From an uncultured Pelagibacteraceae bacterium (GTDB lineage Bacteria; Pseudomonadota; Alphaproteobacteria; Pelagibacterales; Pelagibacteraceae), in NCBI GenBank assembly GCA_902584995.1, contig CACICF010000003.1, positions 35,064-99,063 of the forward strand: a DNA stretch of 64,000 bases, given 5' to 3'. The notes under the pieces were generated by a model, which was not told the DNA's origin, did not search any database, and saw only the letters and a list, made by a program, of their open reading frames with translations. Below are positions 52,501 through 60,609 of this stretch, one piece after another. The position numbers and the translations under genes were made by a program. Every line of letters starts with the position of its first letter. Within the stretch, counting starts at the first letter, position 1.

Positions 52501-52920
52501 ATGATACAAGATTTTTATAACTTAAAAATTAACACAAATGGACAAAAACTTTATGAATTTACAGATAAAACAATAGAATGGGTAAAAAAAAATAATTTTA
52601 AAAATGGGATTTTGAATTTGTCAATTCAACATACAAGTGCATCTCTGATCGTTCAGGAAAATGCAGATCCGGATGTCCAAACTGATTTAATAAATTATTT
52701 TAATAAGTTGGTGCCTATGGACAATTCGTTATATATTCATACTGCAGAGGGTAAAGATGATATGCCTGCTCATATAAAATCAGCATTAACTAATAATCAA
52801 ATTTCTTTCAGCATTAGAAAAAATGAAATTCTATTAGGGACTTGGCAAGGTATTTACCTATTTGAGCATAGATTAGATCCAACTACAAGAACCGTTATAC
52901 ATCATTTTATAGGAGATTAG
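52501..52920 (+). CDS. YjbQ/UPF0047 family protein
   Basis: A 139-aa protein of the YjbQ family, trimeric in known structures and reported to have weak thiamine-phosphate-synthase activity. Signature features are the LSIQHTSASLIVQENADPDV (N-terminal His and ENAD) stretch and the C-terminal GTWQGIYLFEHR. The physiological role is not settled. It ends in a 4-base convergent overlap with the photolyase gene. Confidence 0.9.
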   Translation: MIQDFYNLKINTNGQKLYEFTDKTIEWVKKNNFKNGILNLSIQHTSASLIVQENADPDVQTDLINYFNKLVPMDNSLYIHTAEGKDDMPAHIKSALTNNQISFSIRKNEILLGTWQGIYLFEHRLDPTTRTVIHHFIGD

Positions 52921-54341
52921 TTTTTTTTCTTAATAGATTGGAAAGCACTCAAAGCATCATTCCTAGCTTTTTCATGGATAACAATTGGCATTGGATAATC
53001 GGAACCAATAATAGTATTTATTGCTTCTTGATATTTTTTTTCCATTTCCCAAGGTTTATGAATAAATTTTGTAGGCACTTTATTTAATTCAGGAACCCAT
53101 TTTTTTACATACTCTCCTTGTTTATCGAATTTTTCCCCCTGTAAAATAGGGTTAAAAATTCTAAAATATGGAGCTGCGTCAGCACCACATCCTGCTACCC
53201 ATTGCCATTGAGCAATATTATTTGCTTCATTAAAATCAAGTAGACAATTTCTGAAATATTTTTCCCCTTCTTTCCAATTAATTCTTAAATGTTTAACTAA
53301 AAAGGAGCCAACAACCATTCTAATTCGATTATGCATCCAACCAGTTTCATATAATTCTCTCATTCCAGCATCAACAATTGGATAGCCAGTCATTCCTTTT
53401 TTCCATGCATTTAAAAATTTAGCATTATTAACCCACGGGAAATTATCAAATTCTTTTCTTAAATTTCCCTTCAGCATTTCTGGAAAGTAATTAATAAGAC
53501 TATGTGAAAACTCTCTCCAACCAATCTCATTAGTATATTTTTTTACACTTATATTTTTAGAATTTAATTTTTTACATTTTTCCCAGATATCACCAACATT
53601 AATCTGTCCATTTCTAATATATGGGGAAAGTTTTGATGTTCCATCAATAGATGGAAAGTCACGATCTACACCATAATTTAATATGTTTTTATTTATAAAG
53701 TTATTTAGATACTCATGAGCTTTTTTTTCTGAAGGTATCCAGTATTTCTCAAACTTAATATACCATTTTGACTTAGGTAAAATCTCTTCGGATTTTATTT
53801 GTTTTTTAAATAGTACTTCTATCTTTTTACATTTTTTGACTTTGTTTAATTTATCTGGAATTCTCTCTAAATAATATTGCTCTGCATTTCTCCAAAAAGG
53901 ACTATAAACTTTAAAAGGTGTTCCGTCATTTTTCGTAATTTTATTATATTCATTTAGCACATTCCCTTTAAAAAATTTAAAATCAATTTTTTTATTATTT
54001 AAATCTTTTCCAATTTTTTTATCTTTATCCAGTTCAGCAGGTTCATAAACTTTATTCCAATAAATAGAAATTTTATTATTAGATTTTAACTTAGAAAAAA
54101 AATTAATTTCATCATCTTTAATTATTTCTAATCCAATATTGAATTTTTTTAAATCAGATCTAAAATTTTCCAAAGATTTACATAGCCACCATTTTTGTGC
54201 CTCTCTTTTATTATCAAAAATATTATTATTAAAAATGAAAACTGCAGTTACAAGGTCATGATTATTTGTAGCATAAGTTAATGCATCATTATTGTTAATG
54301 CGAAAATCATCTCTTATCCAAACAAGAGCTTTATCAGACAT
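52917..54341 (-). CDS. phrB: Deoxyribodipyrimidine photolyase
   Basis: FAD-dependent DNA photolyase/cryptochrome-family enzyme of 474 aa that repairs UV-induced pyrimidine dimers with light. The N-terminal antenna domain begins ALVWIRDDFRINNNDAL. The FAD-binding domain shows WREFSH, the MTGYPIVDAGMRELYETGWMHNR stretch (split around residue 325), and ANNIAQWQWVAGCGADAAPYFRIFNP, all standard. Usefulness fits a surface-ocean bacterium. It overlaps the ammonia-lyase gene by 8 bases and ends the minus-strand block. Confidence 0.95.
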   Translation of the reverse strand: MSDKALVWIRDDFRINNNDALTYATNNHDLVTAVFIFNNNIFDNKREAQKWWLCKSLENFRSDLKKFNIGLEIIKDDEINFFSKLKSNNKISIYWNKVYEPAELDKDKKIGKDLNNKKIDFKFFKGNVLNEYNKITKNDGTPFKVYSPFWRNAEQYYLERIPDKLNKVKKCKKIEVLFKKQIKSEEILPKSKWYIKFEKYWIPSEKKAHEYLNNFINKNILNYGVDRDFPSIDGTSKLSPYIRNGQINVGDIWEKCKKLNSKNISVKKYTNEIGWREFSHSLINYFPEMLKGNLRKEFDNFPWVNNAKFLNAWKKGMTGYPIVDAGMRELYETGWMHNRIRMVVGSFLVKHLRINWKEGEKYFRNCLLDFNEANNIAQWQWVAGCGADAAPYFRIFNPILQGEKFDKQGEYVKKWVPELNKVPTKFIHKPWEMEKKYQEAINTIIGSDYPMPIVIHEKARNDALSAFQSIKKKN

Positions 54342-55479
54342 TTGACAACTTTTCTAATCCTTTGGACAGAAGTTCGTTATATAATTTTATGTCTGTATCA
54401 CCTTCACATCCAATCAATAAAACATTTGCATTCATGTCTAATTCAAGATCTTTCTTAATTTGTTCGTTATTGCAACTTACGTTTAGACTTATTACAGCAG
54501 GCGCTGAACATTCGCCTGCAATAATTCTGTCATCTCCAAAGTATCCTTTAGCCAACATTGCAACTGATAACGGAATGTCATCATCAGGAATACTTAAACA
54601 ATTATTTACTGAATTCTTAAGAATTTGCCATGGGACCAATGATACATCTCCACAAGACATTCCACCCATGATACTTTCTTTTTCAATTTCGACTTTGGTG
54701 AGTTCACCAGCATCGACGCTTTTTAAAACACAATCTGCATTTTCTGGCTCAATAACAATAATTTTTGGAATTCTTTTAAAATATCTAGCAACACCTGCTA
54801 TTACCCCAGATGCCATACCTCCAACACCTGCCTGTAAAAAAATGTGTGTAATATATTGATCAGTTTGCTTTGATATTTCTTCAATCATCACAGAATATCC
54901 AGCCATTGTTAGTTTTGGAACCGTAAGATAATTTTCCCAAGCCACATCTTGTACTATTTCCCAGCCATTTTTTTTAGATTGTTTAATGCATTCATTTAGA
55001 GAGTTTTCATAGTTTCCTTTAACTTGAACGACATCAGCGCCAAGTTTTCTCATCTCATCAGCACGTGTATCGCTAACAAATTCACTAATGAAGATTTTAC
55101 AAGAAATTCCTAATCTATTTGCTCCCCATGCAACAGATTTGCCATGATTTCCTGCGGTTGCAGTTGCTACGACTACATTTTTCTTACCAGCAGAGACTTG
55201 CTCTACAGCATAAGCGCCACCAAGAGCTTTAAAAGATTTGAGACCAAACCTTTTTGACTCATCCTTGTAAAAAATATTTTTAAGTCCAAGATTTTTTGAG
55301 AGCTTATCTAAATTAAGGAGAGGGGTGGGTTTATAAGTTTCCCAATTAGAAATTGTATTGTATGCTTTATCTATTGCACTTTTATCTAATACATTTAATA
55401 TTTTCTCTCTACTAAATGAATAATTATTATTTTTGATAAAAGATGAAAATTTTTTAATATGACTATAGTCAATAGGCAT
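54334..55479 (-). CDS. Diaminopropionate ammonia-lyase-like PLP enzyme
   Basis: Fold-type II PLP enzyme of 381 aa. The Schiff-base Lys is K84 in RFGLKSFKALGGAYAV, the hallmark of the DpaL/YgeX family; the glycine-rich phosphate loop TATAGNHGKS follows near residue 110. DpaL splits 2,3-diaminopropionate to pyruvate and two ammonia molecules. Related serine/threonine dehydratases differ in this motif. It follows the GlnT-like gene (3 nt gap) and overlaps the photolyase gene by 8 bases. The ammonia released would be assimilated by neighbouring ligases. Confidence 0.8.
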   Translation of the reverse strand: MPIDYSHIKKFSSFIKNNNYSFSREKILNVLDKSAIDKAYNTISNWETYKPTPLLNLDKLSKNLGLKNIFYKDESKRFGLKSFKALGGAYAVEQVSAGKKNVVVATATAGNHGKSVAWGANRLGISCKIFISEFVSDTRADEMRKLGADVVQVKGNYENSLNECIKQSKKNGWEIVQDVAWENYLTVPKLTMAGYSVMIEEISKQTDQYITHIFLQAGVGGMASGVIAGVARYFKRIPKIIVIEPENADCVLKSVDAGELTKVEIEKESIMGGMSCGDVSLVPWQILKNSVNNCLSIPDDDIPLSVAMLAKGYFGDDRIIAGECSAPAVISLNVSCNNEQIKKDLELDMNANVLLIGCEGDTDIKLYNELLSKGLEKLSNV

Positions 55480-55482
55480 ATT

Positions 55483-56808
55483 TTAACAATCTAAGGTATT
55501 CGATCTTTCCCACTTTGTAATAGGCTTGAGTTTATTAAAATTTTCTTTTGATTTGAAACTTTCAATTTCAGACTTTTTAAGTTTCATATAACTGTTTAAA
55601 ACATCTTTGCCAAAAGCATTTTTTAATACTGAATTTGAATTTAACATATCAAGCGAGTCTTCTAGAGTATTTGGTAATTTTTTTAGATTTGGATATTTTT
55701 CATGATCTGTATACATATTACAAAACAATGGTTTGCCTGGATTTATTTTTTTTCTGATACCGTTTATACCTGCTGCTAGAATTCCAGCTTGTACCAAATA
55801 TGGATTAGCTGATCCATCCATAAGTCTCAATTCAAACCTTCCAGGGTCAGGAACTCTTATCATGTGTGTTCGGTTATTTCCCGTGTAAGAGATGCTACTT
55901 GGAGACCAAGTTGCTCCTGATTTAGTAGGAGGTGCGTTTATCCTTCTATAACTATTTAGCGTAGGATTAAAAAATGCAGATAAAGATCCTGCGTTTTTAA
56001 TTATACCACCTAAAAAATTGTAAGCTAGACTGCTAAGTCCGAGTTTATCATTTTTATCCAAAAATTTATTTTTTCTTTTATCCCAAAGAGAAACATGAGT
56101 ATGACACCCGTTACCAGTTAGATTTTCAAAAGGCTTGGGCATAAACGTAGCTCTAAGTCCATGTTTTTCAGCAATCGTTTTAACCATAAATTTAAAAAAA
56201 GTATGTCTATCTGCTGTAGTTAGGCAGTCTGAGTAATCCCAATTCATTTCAAACTGACCATTAGCATCTTCATGGTCATTTTGATAAGGATTCCATCCCA
56301 TTTCGATCATACAATCGCATATCTCTTTAATTAATTCGTATCTTCTCATTAGTGAAGATTGATCGTAGCATGGTTTAGATTGAGTATCTTTTGAGTCTGC
56401 AATTGTGTTGCCGTCAGCGGAGATTAAAAAATACTCACATTCCACACCAGATTTCATAATGAATCCTTCATTTTGCAGCAGTTTTATTTGTTTTTTTAAC
56501 ATTATTCTTGGAGATGCATCCACTGGTTTGCCATTCATCCACAAATCAGACGCTAACCATCCTACCTCTTTATTCCAAGGTAGTTGAATTAAACTATTTG
56601 GATCTGGAATTGCAAACATATCTGAGTCTGCCGGAGACATGTCTAGCCAAGCAGCAAACCCTGCAAACCCAGCACCATTAGTTTGCATCTCTTTTATAGC
56701 TCTAGTTGGTACTAATTTTGATCTTAAAACTCCGAACAAATCTACAAAACTTATTAGGAAATATTTTATTTTTTTTGTTTTTGCAATTTTATATAAGTTT
56801 TTTGCCAC
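55483..56808 (-). CDS. Type III glutamine-synthetase-like ligase
   Basis: ATP-dependent glutamate-amine ligase-like enzyme of 441 aa (GlnT / GlnA-related). The active-site segments are GVECEYFLI, NDHEDANGQFEMNWDY, GNGCHTHVSLWD, NSYRRINAP and RFELRLMDGSANPYL, giving the Glu/His metal ligands expected of the fold. It differs from the GmaS-like paralogue at 62421 in substrate-pocket residues. Whether it makes glutamine, gamma-glutamylmethylamide or another gamma-glutamylamide is not readable. Its start is preceded after 21 bases by the 51-residue membrane protein gene. Confidence 0.82.
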   Translation of the reverse strand: MAKNLYKIAKTKKIKYFLISFVDLFGVLRSKLVPTRAIKEMQTNGAGFAGFAAWLDMSPADSDMFAIPDPNSLIQLPWNKEVGWLASDLWMNGKPVDASPRIMLKKQIKLLQNEGFIMKSGVECEYFLISADGNTIADSKDTQSKPCYDQSSLMRRYELIKEICDCMIEMGWNPYQNDHEDANGQFEMNWDYSDCLTTADRHTFFKFMVKTIAEKHGLRATFMPKPFENLTGNGCHTHVSLWDKRKNKFLDKNDKLGLSSLAYNFLGGIIKNAGSLSAFFNPTLNSYRRINAPPTKSGATWSPSSISYTGNNRTHMIRVPDPGRFELRLMDGSANPYLVQAGILAAGINGIRKKINPGKPLFCNMYTDHEKYPNLKKLPNTLEDSLDMLNSNSVLKNAFGKDVLNSYMKLKKSEIESFKSKENFNKLKPITKWERSNTLDC

Positions 56809-56829
56809 ATTAACTTCTTATCATATTTT

Positions 56830-56985
56830 TTATAAAAATGATAAAAAGAAATCTTTGTAGTAAACAATATTACCAAAAATAATTATCAAGATAGCTATGA
56901 CCAATCCATACTTTGCCTTTGGCCAAGCTAATCTTGCCATTTTACTCGGTGTTTTATTTATGTGATTTTTATTTTGCTCTTCCAT
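56830..56985 (-). CDS. Unrecognised 51-residue single-TM membrane protein
   Basis: An ATG at 56983-56985 opens a 51-codon frame ending at TAA 56830. The N-terminus is hydrophilic (MEEQNKNHINKTPSKMARL), followed by a basic stretch, then a hydrophobic helix (about residues 27-42, LVIAILIIIFGNIVYY) and a short tail. No family is recognised and no Shine-Dalgarno is obvious. It fills what would otherwise be a 225-base gap between the GlnT-like gene and the 75-residue membrane-protein gene, in the same direction, which supports its reality. Confidence 0.55.
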   Translation of the reverse strand: MEEQNKNHINKTPSKMARLAWPKAKYGLVIAILIIIFGNIVYYKDFFLSFL

Positions 56986-56993
56986 GATTATTC

Positions 56994-57021
56994 GAGGGCG
57001 CATTTATTAAAATGCGCCCTC
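56994..57021 (-). terminator. Strong hairpin between the two small membrane-protein genes
   Basis: A perfect 12 bp GC-rich stem (56994-57005 with 57010-57021; core GAGGGCGCATTT) with a 4-nt loop lies 12 nt past the stop of the 75-residue gene and 8 nt before the 51-residue start. No T-tract follows on either strand, so it may be an mRNA processing or protection element instead of a classic terminator. Confidence 0.6.
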
Positions 57022-57033
57022 AAGATTATATTT

Positions 57034-57261
57034 TTATCCGTCAGTCATATTGTTTTTCCATGCATTGGAACTCGGCTTCCTTCTTGCAAGCTCAGAAAGT
57101 TTATCACTTTCTTGTTTAGCGCTCACAACTGTCCAACCAATCCAAATAACAGCAAGTATAAGAACTAATATACCTTCTGATCCAACTCCTGGATAAACTG
57201 CGCCTGCAACTTCTTCAGCAGGTTTATTTAGATGATCTATCCAATTTGATACTGTAGCCAT
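57034..57261 (-). CDS. Unrecognised 75-residue single-TM membrane protein next to Amt
   Basis: A 75-aa protein with a polar N-terminus (MATVSNWIDHLNKPAEE), one TM helix (about residues 30-47, ILVLILAVIWIGWTVV) and a charged C-terminal tail ending NNMTDG. A very strong Shine-Dalgarno AAGGAGGG (57266-57273) overlaps the amt stop codon, so translation is coupled and probably high. I know no family. Position directly after amt suggests an Amt accessory or small regulatory subunit; this is inference. Confidence 0.72.
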   Translation of the reverse strand: MATVSNWIDHLNKPAEEVAGAVYPGVGSEGILVLILAVIWIGWTVVSAKQESDKLSELARRKPSSNAWKNNMTDG

Positions 57262-57272
57262 ATTACCCTCCT

Positions 57273-58673
57273 TTAACTACTCGAAGAAGCAACAGCTTTT
57301 TCATCTTCTTTTGCCTCCTCCATTATTTGGTAGTCTAAACCGGCCAACTCAACCTCCCTAGGGATTCTAAGTTTGCCCATTCCATTTAACACTTTAGCAA
57401 TTATGTAACCTGGTATCATACCCAGAACAAAGAACATGATTATTGCACCAATAAACATTCCTAAAGGATTTATCGCAGCATAGTTGCTTCCATCCCACAT
57501 TGCACCTACGCTATATCCTGAAGAAGGGTATCCATTTAGTACAAACCCACATATTACAAGTCCAGCAAATCCAGCATAACCATGTACAGCTACTGCGCCA
57601 ACTGCATCATCAATTTTGAACCTTCGTTCAACCCAGTAATGCAATTTGTAAGCAATAACTACTCCTATCATTCCAATAATTAATGATTGAATTGGATGAT
57701 ATAAGTCGTTTCCTGCAGAAGCACATATTATTCCAGCAAGTCCACTTGAGTAAGTCCAGAAAGGATCACCTTTAGATATTACGTATCCTGCTAGCAATCC
57801 TCCAGAAAGTGACATTAAGAAATTCATTGTAATACCACTAAGTGTTGTAGGAGTTACATATATGTTTGTTGCCGTAAAGTAAGTTACACCTTCCATACCA
57901 TACTCTGGTCCTAAGTCATAAATTGGAATATTACATGCTGCGTAAAAACCCCAGAAACCTGTATAAATTAAGAATAATCCAACAGTTACCAACCAAGGAT
58001 TTCTTGGTCCGATATTTCTAGGTTCTCCGCTTGATGAAAATTTTCCAATTCTTGGACCCAATACTGCTAAAACACCTAATGCAAATCCACCTGCTACGGC
58101 GTGAATTACTCCAGATGCATAAGCATCATGATATCCAAGTAACTTTAACATCCATCCGTCAAAGTGCCATCCCCATGCAGCATCTATACTCCAAAATACA
58201 GATCCAATTGCAATCGCTAGAATTCCAAATGCAAAAGTTGTAATTCTTTCAATTACAGCACCTGATACTATTGAAGCAGCTGTCCAAGAGAATAATAAAA
58301 ATGCAGCCCAAAATACTCCGCTTATATGATCACCTAAATTAATAGCCATAAGTTCACTATTTGGTAAATACCATTTAGCACTAAAAGCTGAGTCATCCGT
58401 AATCAGAGCTGTACTCTCAGTCATTATTGATGGTGCAAGACCTGGTCCAGTTGGAAATGCCCAATAAATCCACCAACCAAATAAAAACCAAGTAACTGTT
58501 ACCAACGGTATCAGCATTGTGTTTTTCATTAAAGTATGTTGATGATGTTTGTATCGGGAAGCTCCAACTTCATACATACAGAATCCTACGTGGATCAGAA
58601 ACATAAGTACTACTGTTATCCAATAGTAAAATTCTGTGAATATGGTTGTCAATGCACCTAGTTCGTCAGTCAT
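57273..58673 (-). CDS. Ammonium/methylammonium transporter (Amt family)
   Basis: Amt/Rh-type channel of 466 aa with about eleven TM segments. The conserved pore His pair is kept: first His in DAYASGVIHAVAGG and the second in VAVHGYAGFAGL. The sequence is a diverged Amt, longer than E. coli AmtB (428 aa), with a C-terminal tail of about 35 residues that normally contacts PII proteins (RIPREVELAGLDYQIMEE, cytosolic). A GGAGG ribosome site lies at 58678-58682. Given its place between the methylamine-assimilation genes and a glutamine-synthetase-like ligase, methylammonium as well as ammonium is a likely cargo. Confidence 0.9.
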   Translation of the reverse strand: MTDELGALTTIFTEFYYWITVVLMFLIHVGFCMYEVGASRYKHHQHTLMKNTMLIPLVTVTWFLFGWWIYWAFPTGPGLAPSIMTESTALITDDSAFSAKWYLPNSELMAINLGDHISGVFWAAFLLFSWTAASIVSGAVIERITTFAFGILAIAIGSVFWSIDAAWGWHFDGWMLKLLGYHDAYASGVIHAVAGGFALGVLAVLGPRIGKFSSSGEPRNIGPRNPWLVTVGLFLIYTGFWGFYAACNIPIYDLGPEYGMEGVTYFTATNIYVTPTTLSGITMNFLMSLSGGLLAGYVISKGDPFWTYSSGLAGIICASAGNDLYHPIQSLIIGMIGVVIAYKLHYWVERRFKIDDAVGAVAVHGYAGFAGLVICGFVLNGYPSSGYSVGAMWDGSNYAAINPLGMFIGAIIMFFVLGMIPGYIIAKVLNGMGKLRIPREVELAGLDYQIMEEAKEDEKAVASSSS

Positions 58674-58807
58674 TTAACCTCCAATTGTTTAAACAAATTA
58701 AGTAAATATTAATAAATGGCACAACATGATCAATCTTAAATTATATATGATAAATGTTGTTTATTTTGTAGAGAACAACCTCTGGTATATATAAATTTTC
58801 AGTGATT
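58674..58807 (-). promoter_or_regulatory. Intergenic region with candidate amt promoter element
   Basis: The 134-base gap is the longest non-coding stretch inside this block. A perfect TATAAT lies at 58740-58745 on the minus strand, 67 bases before the amt ATG, but I find no good -35 at the expected distance. A strong GGAGG Shine-Dalgarno occurs at 58678-58682. No terminator with a T-tract is visible after the upstream gene. Confidence 0.3.
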
Positions 58808-59212
58808 CTAGAATTTTCTGTAAGCTTTTTTAAGATCTACTAGTGGATGATTTGGAGACATTTGGAATTTTACTAACAATTCTCTAGCAATCATATCCCT
58901 ATCTTGTTGATTATTTGGAAGTTTAATCTTCTTTGGAATTGTAACCCACCCATTAGCATTTCTGTCAAAAACTGCAGGTCTATCTTCTTCATATCCCATG
59001 TGAACATCTTCTAACCAATTTAAATCATCCCATCCCATTGCTTCTATGTATTTTTTTAAGAATGGTGTAATTCTTGAATAGTCTGGAAGCAGGTTAACAT
59101 CATAACGATAGCCAATAGTTTGACCTATCATTTTTTCTCTAGCAGTCTCTTTTTTCTTACCTAATTGACCTTTAGTTTCTTTTTTTGCTTTTTTGTTTTT
59201 CTTTTTAGGCAT
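58808..59212 (-). CDS. Lys-rich protein of unknown function, linked to the N-methylglutamate synthase genes
   Basis: A 134-aa protein, start ATG 2 bases after the mgsC-like stop. The first 30 residues are almost entirely Lys/Glu/Gly (KKKNKKAKKETKGQLGKK), probably disordered or RNA/DNA-binding, followed by a folded part with several Trp/Tyr (GYRYDVNLLPDYSRITPFLKKY region, AMGWDDLNWLED). I do not recognise a family. It is in the same transcription unit as the methylamine genes, and its function may relate to that enzyme complex. Confidence 0.7.
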   Translation of the reverse strand: MPKKKNKKAKKETKGQLGKKKETAREKMIGQTIGYRYDVNLLPDYSRITPFLKKYIEAMGWDDLNWLEDVHMGYEEDRPAVFDRNANGWVTIPKKIKLPNNQQDRDMIARELLVKFQMSPNHPLVDLKKAYRKF

Positions 59213-59214
59213 AA

Positions 59215-60609
59215 TTAAATTTTATGAAAATCATCAACTCCTACAGTATGATTTGTTCCCGAAAGGGGCACTTTTGCTAAAGCAGAAGCTTCCATTGTTA
59301 AAGCGGCTAAATCCTCAGGTTCTAGTGAGTGAATATTAGTTTTACCACACGCTCTAGCTAATAATTGAGCTTCTAAAGTCATTGTATGCAGGTAATTATA
59401 CACTCTTAGAGCAGCATCATCAGGATTTAATCTTTTTCTAAGTTTAGGGTCTTGCGTAGCAACACCAACTGGACAACGACCTGTGTGACAGTGATAACAA
59501 TGACCTGCAGGAACTCCCATCTCTTTCTCAAAATTAGACTCAGGAATTTCTTTATTACAATTCAAAGCTATCATTGCTCCAGTTCCAATTGCGATCGCAT
59601 CAGCACCTAAAGCTAAGGCTTTAGCCATGTCAGCACCATCTCTTACACCACCTGCATATATCAATGTTACTTTTCCAGTTTTGCCAACATCATCAATTGC
59701 TCTTCTTGCTTCTCTAATAGCAGCTATCCCTGGAATTCCTGTATTAGCTGCAGCTATGTGAGGGCCTGCACCAGTTGATCCTTCCATACCATCTAAATAA
59801 ATTGAGTCAGGATCACACTTTGCTGCCATACGCACATCATCATAAACTTTTGCAGCACCAAGCTTTAATTGAATTGGAACTTTATTTTTTGTTAGTTCTC
59901 TTAGTTCTTGAACTTTTAATGCTAAATCATCAGGACCTAACCAATCAGGGTGTCTAGCTGGAGATCTTTGATCAATACCAGCAGGCAATGATCTCATTTC
60001 TGCTACTTGGTCAGTAACTTTTTGACCCATTAAGTGACCACCCATTCCAACTTTTTGACCTTGTCCAATAAATACTTCTATCCCATCTGCAAGTTGTGCA
60101 TGATGTGGATTAAAACCATATCTTGATTGAATACATTGGTAATACCATTTTTCAGAATATCTCCTTTCATCTGGAATCATTCCACCTTCACCAGAACATG
60201 TTGCACTTCCTGCCATTGTAGCACCTCTAGCTAACGCAGTCTTAGCTTCATAAGATAAAGCTCCAAAACTCATACCCGTAATGTAAACTGGAATATCAAG
60301 TTCAACTGGGTTTTCACATCTTGGTCCTATAACAGTTTTAGTTTCACACTTTTCTCTGTAACCTTCGATTACAAATCTTGTCAATGTTCCTGGTAAAAAT
60401 ACTAAATCGTCGAACGTAGGAATTTTTTTCATCAATGCCATACCACGCATTCTGTATCTACCTAATTGCGCTTTTATATGTATGTCGTCGATTACTTCTG
60501 GAGTAAATATTGAATTATAACCTAATAAACTTTTATTTCTTTTTGAAAATTCACTTTGACCATTGCCATTAGAATGACCATTCGTTTTTCCATTTTTCTT
60601 TTTTGCCAT
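59215..60609 (-). CDS. mgsC: N-methylglutamate synthase subunit C-like (GltB FMN domain)
   Basis: A 464-aa protein equivalent to the FMN-binding synthase domain of glutamate synthase. It contains GMSFGALSYEAK near residue 112, the FMN site around KLGAAKVYDDV and LIYAGGVRDGADMAKALALGADA (split), and the [3Fe-4S] cysteines in CYHCHTGRCPVG. In the N-methylglutamate pathway (gmaS, mgsABC, mgdABCD), MgsC does the reductive transfer making N-methylglutamate. A Gly/Asn/Ser-rich N-terminus (about 25 residues) precedes the domain. It overlaps mgsB by one base. Alternative: a stand-alone glutamate synthase-like subunit. Confidence 0.8.
   Translation of the reverse strand: MAKKKNGKTNGHSNGNGQSEFSKRNKSLLGYNSIFTPEVIDDIHIKAQLGRYRMRGMALMKKIPTFDDLVFLPGTLTRFVIEGYREKCETKTVIGPRCENPVELDIPVYITGMSFGALSYEAKTALARGATMAGSATCSGEGGMIPDERRYSEKWYYQCIQSRYGFNPHHAQLADGIEVFIGQGQKVGMGGHLMGQKVTDQVAEMRSLPAGIDQRSPARHPDWLGPDDLALKVQELRELTKNKVPIQLKLGAAKVYDDVRMAAKCDPDSIYLDGMEGSTGAGPHIAAANTGIPGIAAIREARRAIDDVGKTGKVTLIYAGGVRDGADMAKALALGADAIAIGTGAMIALNCNKEIPESNFEKEMGVPAGHCYHCHTGRCPVGVATQDPKLRKRLNPDDAALRVYNYLHTMTLEAQLLARACGKTNIHSLEPEDLAALTMEASALAKVPLSGTNHTVGVDDFHKI

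Noticed and set aside
54362..54859. 165-residue plus-strand frame
   Set aside because: It is antisense to the diaminopropionate-lyase-like gene, whose PLP motifs and length are complete.
58717..58731. TGGCAC element resembling a sigma-54 -24 box before amt
   Set aside because: It is on the plus strand, wrong for amt, and lacks the TTGC -12 partner.
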